The position numbers and the translations under genes were made by a program. This document shows positions 16,756 to 25,869 of a stretch of DNA of 64,000 nucleotides, piece after piece; position 1 is the stretch's first letter, and every line of letters starts with the position of its first letter. The notes beneath the pieces were generated by a model that saw nothing but the letters and a program-made list of their open reading frames with translations, was not told the DNA's origin and searched no databases. This stretch comes from Pseudomonas orientalis (GTDB lineage: Bacteria > Pseudomonadota > Gammaproteobacteria > Pseudomonadales > Pseudomonadaceae), in assembly GCF_002934065.1 (NCBI RefSeq), contig NZ_CP018049.1, forward strand, positions 2,664,501 to 2,728,500, in the 5' to 3' direction.

Positions 16756-18836
16756 CGGTCACGCTCATAGGCTTGGTTGCGCGCGACGGCCAGCAGCTCG
16801 AGGCGGCGCGCGGCGCCGGCATTGTCGAGCAGGCTGGACGCTTCGCCGGGCAGGCGGCGGCGCCAATTGGGGTGGGTGTCGGTGGTGCCGGGCAGATTGG
16901 GTTGTTCTTCCAGGCCCAGCGCATCCTCCAGGGGCAGCAGCAACAGCGGCGCACGGGTGTGGCCAAGGTAGCGCACGCTGGCATCGATCATGTGGTCGGT
17001 GTCGTTGCGGATCTCATCGACGAAGTTCTGCGGGTCCTGGCTCAAGGCCTGGCGCAATGCCTGGCGTTCGCGCAGCCGGTGTTCGCTCCATTGATCCACG
17101 GTCGGCGCATCGATCAGGCCCAGCTCGATATTCCATTCGATGTCGCGGCTGTGCCACCAGCCGTTGAGGGTCGGCAAGTCGTGGGTGCTGGTGGTGGCCA
17201 GGGCGTTGTCGGGCCAGTCGAGGATAGGCCTGAACTGACCGTCATGATTTTGCTCGAACAGCAGCACGCGCATGCCCAGAATTGCCCGGCTGCTGAGCTT
17301 TTCACGCAAGCCGTCAGGCACGGTGCCGAGGTCTTCACCGAGCACGATGGCCTGGTGGCGATGGGATTCGAGGGCCAACAGCCGCAGCATGTCGTCCACC
17401 GGGTAATACAGGTAGGCGCCTTCGCGCGGCGAAGCCCCGTTAGGGATGACCCACAGGCGTTGCAGGCCCATCACATGGTCGATCCGCAGGCCGCCGGCGT
17501 GGGCGAAGTTGGCCCGCAGCATTTCAATAAAGGCACGGAACCCGTTGCGTTTGAGCCCCTCGGGAGAAAACGCGGAAATACCCCAACCCTGGCCCGCACG
17601 GTTGAGAATGTCCGGTGGCGCGCCAACAGTGAGGTCCGCCAGCAATTCATCCTGGCGACTCCACGCCTGGCTGCCACCGCCGTCGGCCCCCACCGCCAGG
17701 TCGGCGATCAGGCCGATGCCCATGCCGCTGCCACGCGCGGCCTGTTGCGCACGCTGCAAACTGCGCGCGATCAGCCACTGGGTGAAGGCGAAATAGCCGA
17801 TTTCATCACGCTGTTCTTCGGCGAACTGTGCCAGCGCCGGGCTCTGCGGTGTACGCCAGTCCTCTGGCCATTGGCGCCAGTCGAGGTCTTCTCCGGCAGC
17901 GGCGCGCAACGCTTGCACCGCTTCGAAACGGCAGTGGTTTTCCAGGGCTTCGCCGCCTGTCTGGCGGAAGCTCTGGAAGTCGGCATGTTGCGGATGGTGG
18001 CCGTGGCGGAAGTCGTCATACAGGGCGCGCAGCAGACGCTGCTTGGCCTTGGCGGCGGCAGGCCAGTCGATCAGCGTGAGCTGTTCCAAGTCATGCAGTT
18101 CCTCGGCCAGGCCTGTGGCCTCGATCGCATTGCGCACTTCCCGTTCGCCCAGGATGCATCCCGGTGAGGCATACAGGCTGTTGAGAAACAGCCGGCTGGA
18201 AGGCGAGTAGGGGCTGTAGCGCTCGGTGTCGGCGCTGAACATGGCATGCATCGGGCTGATCGCCAGGGCATCGGCCCCGCGTTCGGCGGCCGAGCGGGCC
18301 AGGTGCTCAAGGGCCAGGGTGTCACCGAAGCCACCGTCGCCGAGGCGGCGCAGCGAGTAGAGCTGGGCGCTGAGGCCCCAGGCGCGGGCGGGGTTGGTGT
18401 CCACCGCTTCGGCGACGCTGTAGCACTGCACGGGGGCGACGGCGAGGGTGAAGGTCTGGCCGTCGATATGCGCCTGATGGTAGCCGAGGGCGATCACGCC
18501 GGGCAGCACGGCATCCCCGTCCAGGCGCAGTTCCAGGCTTTCACCCGTTTCCAACTGCACGCGGCACGGCGTGTCCGGTGCAAAGAAACGTGCCAGGTCC
18601 AGGCCTTCTCCGCTGTCGACGGTCATCAGCGGGGGCAGATGCTTATCCTGCTGTACCTGTTCCAATTCCTGCAGACTGGCCTCGATCTGCGCCTCGGTAC
18701 CGGCCGGGTGACCCAGCCCCTTGAGTACGGCGCGCAGGGCGTCGGGCTTCACATGTTGCTGGCGACCGTTGGCATCGATCCAATCGACGGCCAGACCTGC
18801 GCGGCTGGCGAGTATTTCCAGATTCGCTTCGCTCAA
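16752..18836 (-). CDS. malQ: 4-alpha-glucanotransferase (amylomaltase) MalQ
   Basis: This 694-residue GH77 enzyme disproportionates maltodextrins, recycling short chains into longer substrates. Key segments are SPSSRLFLNSLYASPG, the nucleophile in LRIDHVMGL, the acid/base Glu in LGEDLGTVP, and STHDLPT near the C-terminus. The N-terminal 130 residues form the extra domain seen in bacterial MalQ. It overlaps treZ upstream and treY downstream by 4 bases each, the tightest coupling in the operon. Its position between the two trehalose-forming genes fits a role in supplying maltooligosaccharides of suitable length. Confidence 0.96.
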   Translation of the reverse strand: MSEANLEILASRAGLAVDWIDANGRQQHVKPDALRAVLKGLGHPAGTEAQIEASLQELEQVQQDKHLPPLMTVDSGEGLDLARFFAPDTPCRVQLETGESLELRLDGDAVLPGVIALGYHQAHIDGQTFTLAVAPVQCYSVAEAVDTNPARAWGLSAQLYSLRRLGDGGFGDTLALEHLARSAAERGADALAISPMHAMFSADTERYSPYSPSSRLFLNSLYASPGCILGEREVRNAIEATGLAEELHDLEQLTLIDWPAAAKAKQRLLRALYDDFRHGHHPQHADFQSFRQTGGEALENHCRFEAVQALRAAAGEDLDWRQWPEDWRTPQSPALAQFAEEQRDEIGYFAFTQWLIARSLQRAQQAARGSGMGIGLIADLAVGADGGGSQAWSRQDELLADLTVGAPPDILNRAGQGWGISAFSPEGLKRNGFRAFIEMLRANFAHAGGLRIDHVMGLQRLWVIPNGASPREGAYLYYPVDDMLRLLALESHRHQAIVLGEDLGTVPDGLREKLSSRAILGMRVLLFEQNHDGQFRPILDWPDNALATTSTHDLPTLNGWWHSRDIEWNIELGLIDAPTVDQWSEHRLRERQALRQALSQDPQNFVDEIRNDTDHMIDASVRYLGHTRAPLLLLPLEDALGLEEQPNLPGTTDTHPNWRRRLPGEASSLLDNAGAARRLELLAVARNQAYERDR

Positions 18837-20581
18837 AACTGTTCTCCAGCAGGGGATAAGGACGCGCGTGCGCTGAAGGGCGGCAGCTGCGCCGCCGCAG
18901 GGTCGGCAGGCGTTTGAAAAATCACGTGAGACGAAGCCTGCTGGTCGACGGGCTCGGCGCTCAGGTTCAGATCGATTTGCAGCACGCTGCCATTACCCAG
19001 GCGCCAGCGCGCGGTGACGGCGCCGTCAGCCAGCACCTGCGCGCCCAGGGCCACGCTGCCGGGCAGATGGGGCACCACATATTGATGGCGCAGGCTCAGC
19101 AAGTGACGATAGAACTGAGAGTGCTCGTTTTCCGCCAGGGTTGGCCTGGATTGCAGGAACGTCGTCAAGGCGTTGGGGTCAGGGATGCGTTCGCGCTGCT
19201 CGGGGTCATGAAATGCGGCGAAATCGGCAAACTCGTTGCGTCTGCCCTCACGCACGGCCTCTGCCAGTTCGCCGTGATGGTCGGTGAAGAACAGAAAAGG
19301 CTCGGCAGCCTTGACCTCATCGCCCATGAACATCAGCGGGATCATCGGCGACAACAGCAACAGTGCGGTCGCCGCCTTCAGCGCCTGGGGCGGGCACAGC
19401 TGGTGCAGGCGTTCGCCCAGGGCGCGGTTGCCGATCTGATCGTGGTTCTGTAAAAACGCCACGAACGCGGTGGGCGGCAATTCGCCGCTGGGTTCGCCGC
19501 GTGCATGGCCGTGGCGGGTGGTCTGGCCCTGATAGATAAAGCCTTCACCCAGGCAGCGCGCCAGTTTGGCCGTGGGCTGTTCGGCGAAGTCGCTGTAGTA
19601 GGCAGCGGTTTCGCCAGTGAGCAGCACGTGCAGTACGTTATGGAAGTCATCGTTCCATTGCGCGTCGAAATCATGTTTGAGCAGGCCGGCCTGATTCAGC
19701 TCATTTTCCAGCACCAGCCACACGTGGCGACCGGTGTCGACCTGCTGGCGTACCCGCTGCGCCAGCTCCTGGAGGAAGCCGGGGTTGTCGATGGCGTGCA
19801 CGGCATCCAGGCGCAGGCCGTCAAAGCGGTATTCCAACAGCCACATGAGTGCGTTATCGAGGAAGAAATCCCGCACTTCGCGGCGCTCGAAATCAATCCC
19901 CGCGCCCCATGGCGTGTGCACGTCTTCCTGGAAGAAACCCTTGGCGTATTGGCCCAGGTAGTTGCCATCGGGACCGAAGTGGTTGTAGACCACGTCGAGA
20001 ATCACCGCCAGTCCGTGCCCGTGGGCGCTGTCGATCAGGTGCTTGAGTTGTTCGGGGGAGCCGTAGGTGGCTTGAGGGGCGTAAGGCAGTACGCCGTCGT
20101 AGCCCCAGTTGCGCTCACCGGGGAATTGCGCGAGGGGCATCAGTTCGATCGCGGTCACGCCCAGTTCGGCCAGGCGCGGCAAGTGCTTCTCGACTTCGGC
20201 GTAACCGCCCATGGCGCCGACGTGCAGTTCGTAGATGACTGCCTCGTGCCAGGGGCGGCCCTGCCAGTGGCTGTGCTGCCATTGATAGGCAAGTGGGTCG
20301 ACCACGCGGCTCCAACCATGCACATCCAGGGCCTGGGCCCTGGAGGCGGGGTCGGGAACCTCCCGTTCCCCGTCGATATTGAAGCGATAAAGTGTCCCGG
20401 CGGGGCAGGCTATTTCCACTTCGAACCAGCCATCTGCCTGGGGCAGCATGGCGATGGATTTCCCTTCCTGCAATTCAACGCTGACATAAAACGCGTCTGG
20501 CGCCCACAAGGCAAAACGCGTGTGTTGCGCGTCCAGCATCAGTGCGCCGTGGGGCCAGGTTTCCAGAGTCCGTAACGGCAT
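18833..20581 (-). CDS. treZ: Maltooligosyltrehalose trehalohydrolase TreZ
   Basis: This 582-residue GH13 enzyme hydrolyses the bond next to the terminal trehalose unit made by TreY. The N-terminal CBM48-like domain (HTRFALWAPDAFYVSVEL) precedes the barrel. The barrel shows DVVYNHFGPDGNYL (about residue 196), nucleophile Asp259 in GLRLDAVHAI, LVLENELN (acid Glu near 292) and FLQNHDQIGNR. Length is normal. It starts 19 bases after the glgA stop codon, and its own end overlaps the malQ start. Confidence 0.96.
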   Translation of the reverse strand: MPLRTLETWPHGALMLDAQHTRFALWAPDAFYVSVELQEGKSIAMLPQADGWFEVEIACPAGTLYRFNIDGEREVPDPASRAQALDVHGWSRVVDPLAYQWQHSHWQGRPWHEAVIYELHVGAMGGYAEVEKHLPRLAELGVTAIELMPLAQFPGERNWGYDGVLPYAPQATYGSPEQLKHLIDSAHGHGLAVILDVVYNHFGPDGNYLGQYAKGFFQEDVHTPWGAGIDFERREVRDFFLDNALMWLLEYRFDGLRLDAVHAIDNPGFLQELAQRVRQQVDTGRHVWLVLENELNQAGLLKHDFDAQWNDDFHNVLHVLLTGETAAYYSDFAEQPTAKLARCLGEGFIYQGQTTRHGHARGEPSGELPPTAFVAFLQNHDQIGNRALGERLHQLCPPQALKAATALLLLSPMIPLMFMGDEVKAAEPFLFFTDHHGELAEAVREGRRNEFADFAAFHDPEQRERIPDPNALTTFLQSRPTLAENEHSQFYRHLLSLRHQYVVPHLPGSVALGAQVLADGAVTARWRLGNGSVLQIDLNLSAEPVDQQASSHVIFQTPADPAAAQLPPFSARASLSPAGEQF

Positions 20582-20600
20582 CTATGAAGACCTCTCTTGA

Positions 20601-22157
20601 TTATTTAGTCGATTTCCCCAGTGCTTTAACCACCAGTTGTTCGTACAGCTCGGCGTAGGGTTCCACCGCCTGCGACCAGTTGAACGGTTGGGTCATGGCG
20701 CGGCTGCGCATGGCGTTGAGCAGGCCGGGGAAGGAGAACACCTTGAACGCGCGCTCCAGGGCGGCCTTGTAGCTGTCGACGGTGGATTCGTTGAACAGAA
20801 AACCGGTCACGCCGTCTTCAATGGTGTCGGCCAAGCCACCGGTATTGCGCGCCACCGGCAACGAGCCGAAACGCTGCGCATACATCTGGCTCAGGCCGCA
20901 GGGCTCATACCGCGAAGGCATCAGCAGGAAGTCGCTGCCGGCAAACATGCGGCGGGCGTCGGTTTCGTTGAAGCCGATGCGCACACCGACCTGGCCAGGG
21001 AAGCGCAGCGCCAGTTCGCGCATGGCCTGTTCCTCTTCCGGCTCGCCACGTCCGATGATCGCGATCTGGCCGCCGTTTTCGACGATGAAACTGGCGACCG
21101 CTTCGGTCAGGTCCAGGCCTTTCTGGTAGACCAGGCGCGAGACCACGGCAAACAATGGGCCGGTGGAGTCATGCAGGCCGAACAACTCGCGCACATGGGC
21201 GGCGTTGATGGCCTTGCCTTCCCAGTCACCGATATTGAAGTTGTGGGTCAGGTGCGTGTCGGTCGAGGTTTCCCAGCTTTCGTCAATGCCGTTGGGAATC
21301 CCGCTGAGCAGGCCTTGCTGGGTCTTGCTGGCGAGGAAACCATCCAGGCCGCAGCCGAATTCCGGCGTGGTGATTTCCTGGGCGTAGGTGGCGCTGACGG
21401 TGGTGATATGGCTGGAATACGCCATGCCGGCCTTGAGAAACGACATCTTGCCGTAGAACTCCATGCCTTCCTGTTGCAACGCATGGGGAGGAATGCCCAG
21501 TTCGGGGGTGCAACCCAGGCTCACCACGCCCTGATAGGCAAGGTTATGAATGGTGAACAGGGTCGGTGTGCGTGAACCACGCCAGTGCATATACGCCGGA
21601 GCCAGGCCCGCAGGCCAGTCGTGGGCGTGCACCAGATCCGGGCACCAGTGGATTTGCGCCAGGTTGGCGGCCATGTCGGCGGCGGCCAGGCCCAGGCGGG
21701 CAAAGCGGATGTGATTGTCCGGCCAGTCGCGGCCATTGTTGGCGCCGTAGGGTGTGCCTTCGCGTTCATACAGCTCGGGGCAGATCAGCACGTAGATAAC
21801 CAGGCCATCCTTGAGGTCCATGCGCCCGATCTTGCACGGCGGCAGCGCGGCGTGGCCACCCAGCTCGCCGATGATGTGAATCGGGTTGTCGCTTTCCATC
21901 ACTTGCGGATAGCCGGGAATCAGCACGCGCACATCGTGCAAGTGAGCCATGGCGCGGGGCAGGGCCGCCGACACATCGCCCAGGCCGCCGGTTTTCACCA
22001 GGTCGGCGAACTCGGAAGTCACAAACAGCACTTTCTTTCGGTTGGGGTTATGACTGGACACCGGCCGCACCGTGTTGAGGTCGACAACCAAAGAGGTCGA
22101 CCCGCCAACTGGCTGACTAACACGCTCTCCCTGAATACTTGCTGCGGCACTGATCAT
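20601..22157 (-). CDS. glgA: Glycogen synthase-like GT5 glycosyltransferase GlgA
   Basis: This 518-residue protein extends alpha-1,4-glucan from a nucleotide-glucose donor. It shows KTGGLGDV near residue 60 (KVGGL in other GlgA proteins), the donor-site segment PSRYEPCGLSQMYAQRFG and then NTGGLADTIEDG. ATG 22157 is preferred over the TTG at 22169 because GGAGAG precedes it at good spacing. It carries about 45 extra N-terminal residues before the core VLFVTSEFADLVKTGG. As the first gene of the run, it should be preceded by the main promoter in the gap above 22157; I could not recognise a specific promoter there. Confidence 0.94.
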   Translation of the reverse strand: MISAAASIQGERVSQPVGGSTSLVVDLNTVRPVSSHNPNRKKVLFVTSEFADLVKTGGLGDVSAALPRAMAHLHDVRVLIPGYPQVMESDNPIHIIGELGGHAALPPCKIGRMDLKDGLVIYVLICPELYEREGTPYGANNGRDWPDNHIRFARLGLAAADMAANLAQIHWCPDLVHAHDWPAGLAPAYMHWRGSRTPTLFTIHNLAYQGVVSLGCTPELGIPPHALQQEGMEFYGKMSFLKAGMAYSSHITTVSATYAQEITTPEFGCGLDGFLASKTQQGLLSGIPNGIDESWETSTDTHLTHNFNIGDWEGKAINAAHVRELFGLHDSTGPLFAVVSRLVYQKGLDLTEAVASFIVENGGQIAIIGRGEPEEEQAMRELALRFPGQVGVRIGFNETDARRMFAGSDFLLMPSRYEPCGLSQMYAQRFGSLPVARNTGGLADTIEDGVTGFLFNESTVDSYKAALERAFKVFSFPGLLNAMRSRAMTQPFNWSQAVEPYAELYEQLVVKALGKSTK

Positions 22158-22169
22158 AATTCTCTCCAA

Positions 22170-22505
22170 CGTGTTGGTTAGCTAATGGCCCGCTGCCATT
22201 GGCTCGATGACCGCTTCCTGCGGCCAAGCGCACAAGCGCACGACAATCTGGCAAGGCGTATGCCAGTTGCACGGATAACTAAAAAGATTGGATGGACGGG
22301 CATGTAGCGTGAATCGCGGAGTGCTCGCCTTGCCTTAAAACTTGACCAAGGGCCGAGTTGAAAAGTTTAGTTTTTTTGCGGGGTTTTTGTTTTGGAAGGG
22401 ACCCATCGGTCATGAGTCTAGGCCAGATCCTGGAGCCTGTCGGGTTTAAAAGGCATTTTTGTAGGACAAAAAACGTTTAACCTTATGCTTGCTGAGGCCC
22501 CGATC
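22170..22505. other. Leader/promoter region of the glgA operon, no gene seen
   Basis: This 336-base stretch between glgA and the first REP element has no convincing reading frame. It must hold the minus-strand promoter of the glgA operon. I searched by eye for sigma70-like, AlgU-like (GAACTT) and RpoS-like motifs and found nothing I would defend. An A/T-rich patch at about 22360-22395 is the most promoter-like part. Confidence 0.4.
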
Positions 22506-22540
22506 CAAATGTGGGAGGGGGCTTGCCCCCGATGGCGGTG
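22506..22540 (+). repeat. REP element
   Basis: The element carries the core GTGGGAGGGGGCTTGCCCCC followed by GATGGCGGTG, the same family as the copies at 1440, 22944, 23055 and 44824. Confidence 0.85.
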
Positions 22541-22598
22541 GGTCACCGCTATTGGGCATAGGTATCTACACAACTCTGTAGCGCCCAACCGTAACCAC

Positions 22599-22900
22599 GA
22601 TGCGAAGCGAGTCGCTCTTGATCTTGATCTGCTTCTGATCTTGATCTCAGGCGCCCCGTTAAACCACGCTGGCCGAACGCAGGCTTGAATCCGTGGGTAA
22701 CCCGGCAGGACGCCGGGTTAGCCGCACTGGGCCAGGGATGGCCCATTGCGGCGGCCCACGGATTCAAGCCTGCGTTCGGGCACACCGAGCATGAGCGAGG
22801 TGCCGAGTGGTGGGGCAAGAGCGTTTTGCTTACTTTTGCGCTTTTCAAAAGTGAGCCGCTGTAAAAGCGGAACCCATAGCAGCCGTTACCGCAGAAACGG
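22599..22900. repeat. Structured dispersed-type repeat with a cloverleaf core (22674-22778)
   Basis: The left part holds short tandem TTGATC-like units (22615-22650). The core is a perfect 24-bp inverted repeat, 22674-22697 against 22755-22778, that encloses two further hairpins. One is a 9-bp perfect stem at 22698-22720 and the other an imperfect stem of about 13 bp at 22721-22752, so a three-way junction can form. The right part runs to the GCCGCTGTAAAAGCGG hairpin at 22856-22871. From memory, similar blocks recur in intergenic DNA of P. fluorescens genomes. Open frames crossing it look like chance products of the repeat. Confidence 0.7.
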
Positions 22901-22943
22901 ATATGTACTCGGTCTGATCCAACATCTTGGCCGGCCCTGAGAC

Positions 22944-22976
22944 CGCCATCGGGGGCAAGCCCCCTCCCACATTTGG
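22944..22976 (-). repeat. REP element
   Basis: This is the reverse orientation of the REP core (GGGGGCAAGCCCCCTCCCAC), flanked by CCAAATG symmetry. It faces the copy at 22506 across the cloverleaf repeat. Confidence 0.85.
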
Positions 22977-23054
22977 ATCTCGGAGCGTCAGGTAGATACG
23001 CGTTAGCCCCTCGCCACAGGTGCGGTGTCGCACCAAAATTGTGTAGATACTTAT

Positions 23055-23083
23055 GGCCATCGGGGGCAAGCCCCCTCCCACAC
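23055..23083 (-). repeat. REP element
   Basis: This is the same core in the same orientation as the copy at 22944. The adjoining sequence AGTATCTACACAA, read on the minus strand, nearly matches GGTATCTACACAA beside the 22506 copy. The two REPs therefore share flanking sequence in inverted orientation. Confidence 0.8.
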
Positions 23084-23152
23084 AAATCAACAGCGTATGC
23101 CAACATTGTGCACTTGGGCATTGTCATTCAATACATGCACTTTATTGGTGCG

Positions 23153-24106
23153 TCAGCCGAGCGCTCGAAGGGGCGCGCCGTTGGCCCAGGCTTGAATATC
23201 CTCGATCATCTGCTGGTAGAACTGTCGGTAGTTTTGCTCGCTGACATAACCGACATGGGGCGTGGCCAGCACATTGGGCAAGGAGCGGAACGGGTGGTCA
23301 TGCGGTAGTGGCTCCTGGCTATACACGTCCAGCGCCGCGCCGGCCAGTCGCCCATTGCTCAGCGCATCCACCAGTGCCTGCTCATCCACAATCGCCCCGC
23401 GCGCCGTGTTCACCAGGCGCGCGCCGGGCTTCATCCAGCCCAACGCCTGCGCATCGACAAGGCCGCGGCTGCGCTCGCTGAGGACCAGGTGAATGGTCAG
23501 AATGTCAGCCTGCTCGAACAGCTCGCGCTTGCTGACCCAGGTCGCTCCCGACTCAGCCGCCCGTTGCGGCGTAAGGTTTTCGCTCCAGGCAATCACGCGC
23601 ATGCCGAATACCTGGGCAAATTGCGCGACTTTTTGCCCGATGCTGCCCAGCCCCAGAATACCCAGCGTCTTGCCATACAGATCGCCGCCCAGGCCGACCT
23701 GCCACTCGCCTGCGCGCAGGGCGTTGGCTTCGGCCAGCAGGTTGCGCGTGGAGGCCATGATCAGCGCCCAGGTCAGCTCCGGCGCAGCCTGCTTGTAACT
23801 GTCGGTACCGCACACCTGGATCCCCAGCGCCTTGGCGGCAGGGATATCGAGGGCGGCGTTGCGCATGCCACCGGTCACCAGCAACTTGAGCCTGGGCAGG
23901 CCCTGCAGCAGGGCCTGGTCGAACCGCGAACGTTCGCGCATGACGCAAATAACGTCGAACCCTTGCAGGCGCTCGACCATGGTCGCGGTGTCGGCGGGGT
24001 AGCCGTGCAGAAAGTGCACCTGGCCCAGGGGCTCGAGTACCGACCAATCCACCACGCCACTGGCCACTTGCTGCCAATCATCGATCACTGCGATCTGTAG
24101 CGACAT
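23153..24106 (-). CDS. D-2-hydroxyacid dehydrogenase family protein
   Basis: This 317-residue NAD(P)-dependent dehydrogenase has a Rossmann segment GKTLGILGLGSIGQKVAQFA (about 143-162). The catalytic triad of the family is visible: Arg in NTARGAIVDE, Glu in YSQEPLP and His in TPHVGYVSE. It resembles the glyoxylate/phosphoglycerate dehydrogenase branch with long, divergent N-termini. The true 2-ketoacid substrate is unknown. It lies 21 bases below an exported alpha/beta hydrolase gene in the same direction and is probably co-transcribed. Confidence 0.9.
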   Translation of the reverse strand: MSLQIAVIDDWQQVASGVVDWSVLEPLGQVHFLHGYPADTATMVERLQGFDVICVMRERSRFDQALLQGLPRLKLLVTGGMRNAALDIPAAKALGIQVCGTDSYKQAAPELTWALIMASTRNLLAEANALRAGEWQVGLGGDLYGKTLGILGLGSIGQKVAQFAQVFGMRVIAWSENLTPQRAAESGATWVSKRELFEQADILTIHLVLSERSRGLVDAQALGWMKPGARLVNTARGAIVDEQALVDALSNGRLAGAALDVYSQEPLPHDHPFRSLPNVLATPHVGYVSEQNYRQFYQQMIEDIQAWANGAPLRALG

Positions 24107-24127
24107 GCACGCGTACCCCGAAAAAGG

Positions 24128-25135
24128 TTAAAGGGCCTTCAAACCCTGCAACAGCGCGGTATGAAACCGCGCCGGTTCTTCCATCTGGGGCGCATGGCCC
24201 AGGCCGGGAAACTCCACCAGGGTGGCATGGGGAATCAGCTTGGCCACCTGTTTGCCCAACACTTGATAATTGCCGATCCGCGCCTTGACCGCCGGCGGCG
24301 CCAGGTCCTTGCCGATGGCGGTGGTGTCGCTGGTGCCGATCAGCAGCAGGGTGGGCACTTGCACGTTCTTGAACTCGTAGTACACCGGCTGGGTGAAGAT
24401 CATGTCGTAAATCAACGCCGAGTTCCAGGCCACCCGAGTGTGCCCCGGGCCCTGGTTCAGGCCGGCGAGCATGTCCACCCAGCGCTCGTATTCGGGCTTC
24501 CAGCGTCCGGCGTAATAGGTGTCGCGCTCGTATTTGCGCACGCCGTCGGCGCTCAGCTTCAGCTCGCGTTGATACCACTGGTCCACGCTCTGGTGGGGTA
24601 CGCCCAGGGCCTTCCAGTCTTCCAGGCCGATGGGGTTGACCAGGGCGAGTTGCTCAGTCTGTGCCGGGTACATCAAGGCATAGCGCGTGGCCAGCATGCC
24701 GCCGGTGGAGTGGCCGAGCAGCGTGGCCTTCTGGATCCCGAGCTTTTCCAGCAACTGGTGGGTGTTGAGCGCCAGTTGCTGGAAGCTGTACTGGTAATGC
24801 TCGGGCTTGCTGGAGGTGCAAAAGCCGATCTGGTCCGGCGCGATCACGCGGTAACCGGCGTCGCTCAAGGCCTTGATCGACGCCTCCCAGGTGGCGCCGC
24901 AGAAGTTTTTGCCGTGCATCAGCACCACGCTGCGCCCGTTGGCTTTGCCTTTGGCCGGAACATCCATATAGCCCATTTGCAGGCTGTTACCCTGGGACTC
25001 GAAGTGGAAGCGCTCAACCGGGTAGGGGTACTGGAAACCCTCGAGTTCAGGGCCGTAGGTGGCGGCAAACACCGGCGCGGCGCTGGCCGTGAGCAGGCCG
25101 GCGACGCACAGGTCACGGATCAAAGGCATGGTCAT
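24128..25135 (-). CDS. Exported alpha/beta hydrolase
   Basis: This 335-residue protein has a signal peptide (MTMPLIRDLCVAGLLTASAAPVFA), so it is probably periplasmic. The alpha/beta-hydrolase core follows: oxyanion segment VVLMHGKNFCG, nucleophile elbow GHSTGG (about residue 141), an acid near LLLIGTSDTTAIG and the catalytic His in PGLGHAPQMEEP. GGAG stands just before ATG 25135. It is closest in feel to epoxide-hydrolase or haloperoxidase-like esterases; the substrate is unknown. A DedA-like membrane protein gene lies 40 bases upstream in the same direction. Confidence 0.9.
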   Translation of the reverse strand: MTMPLIRDLCVAGLLTASAAPVFAATYGPELEGFQYPYPVERFHFESQGNSLQMGYMDVPAKGKANGRSVVLMHGKNFCGATWEASIKALSDAGYRVIAPDQIGFCTSSKPEHYQYSFQQLALNTHQLLEKLGIQKATLLGHSTGGMLATRYALMYPAQTEQLALVNPIGLEDWKALGVPHQSVDQWYQRELKLSADGVRKYERDTYYAGRWKPEYERWVDMLAGLNQGPGHTRVAWNSALIYDMIFTQPVYYEFKNVQVPTLLLIGTSDTTAIGKDLAPPAVKARIGNYQVLGKQVAKLIPHATLVEFPGLGHAPQMEEPARFHTALLQGLKAL

Positions 25136-25175
25136 AAGCTCCGGGAAAGACGTTCCGGATGCTGTTTGGGCAAGA

Positions 25176-25619
25176 TTAACGGGGGATTAACAGCCAGTGC
25201 AGGGTGATGGCGGCCAGCACGGCGTAGCGCAGCGCCTTGGCCAGGGTCACCAGCAACAGGAAGCGCCACAGCGGTTCGCGCATGACACCGGCCACCAGGG
25301 TCAGCGGGTCGCCAATGATCGGCACCCAACTGAGCAGCAGGGTCCAATGTCCCCAGCGCGCATAGTGGCTGCGCGCCTTGTCCAGTTGCCGTTTACTGAG
25401 CGGAAACCAGCGCCGCCCCTGGAAGCGCTCCGCCGAACGCCCCAGCAGCCAATTGACCAGCGAACCCAGCACATTGCCCAGCGTGGCGATGCCCAACAGC
25501 AGCCACACGCTGTAATGCCCACTGAGCAACAGCCCGACGAGCACGGCTTCCGACTGCAAGGGCAGCAACGTCGCCGCGCCAAAGGCGGCCACGAACAGTC
25601 CCAGGTACGCCGTCAACAT
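25176..25619 (-). CDS. YqaA/DedA-family inner-membrane protein
   Basis: This 147-residue protein has about four hydrophobic segments. Its N-terminus MLTAYLGLFVAAFGAATLLPLQSEAVL and the segment LGNVLGSLVNWLLGR are characteristic of the short YqaA group within the DedA/SNARE-associated superfamily. Such proteins are linked to membrane homeostasis and lipid-carrier flipping. The conserved GDP segment appears as PIIGDPLTLVAGV. It is likely the first gene of a three-gene unit with the hydrolase and the dehydrogenase. Confidence 0.88.
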   Translation of the reverse strand: MLTAYLGLFVAAFGAATLLPLQSEAVLVGLLLSGHYSVWLLLGIATLGNVLGSLVNWLLGRSAERFQGRRWFPLSKRQLDKARSHYARWGHWTLLLSWVPIIGDPLTLVAGVMREPLWRFLLLVTLAKALRYAVLAAITLHWLLIPR

Positions 25620-25715
25620 GGCGCAGGGACTCGTTGCACAGGGGATTTCATGGTGGGTCTCGGAAAAGTCGCGGCATTGGACCGGAAGGCTGTTCAGTTA
25701 AGCGTATACGGCCCC

Positions 25716-25813
25716 GTAGGAGCGAGCTTGCTCGCGAAAAACTCACAGGCGCCGCGTTCAATCAGGAAGCACGCGTTATCGTTGACGTTTTTCGCGAGCA
25801 AGCTCGCTCCTAC
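25716..25813. repeat. REPIN, second type (GTAGGAGCGAGCTTGCTCGCG)
   Basis: This 98-base doublet has perfectly inverted ends (GTAGGAGCGAGCTTGCTCGC). Its loop is nearly identical to that of the reverse-oriented copy at 44668-44765, with about four differences by eye. Short direct repeats TCAGTTAAGCG lie on both sides, at about 25694 and 25851. Confidence 0.9.
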
Positions 25814-25869
25814 AAAAAGCATTGGGTCGGGCATTTTCCCTGAAACGGGTCAGTTAAGCGATAGAGCGT

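Noticed and set aside
22549..23127. Minus-strand open frames across the REP/cloverleaf region
   Set aside because: Their residues are translations of REP cores (CGRGLAPDG-type) and tandem GATCAA units; no binding site or domain.
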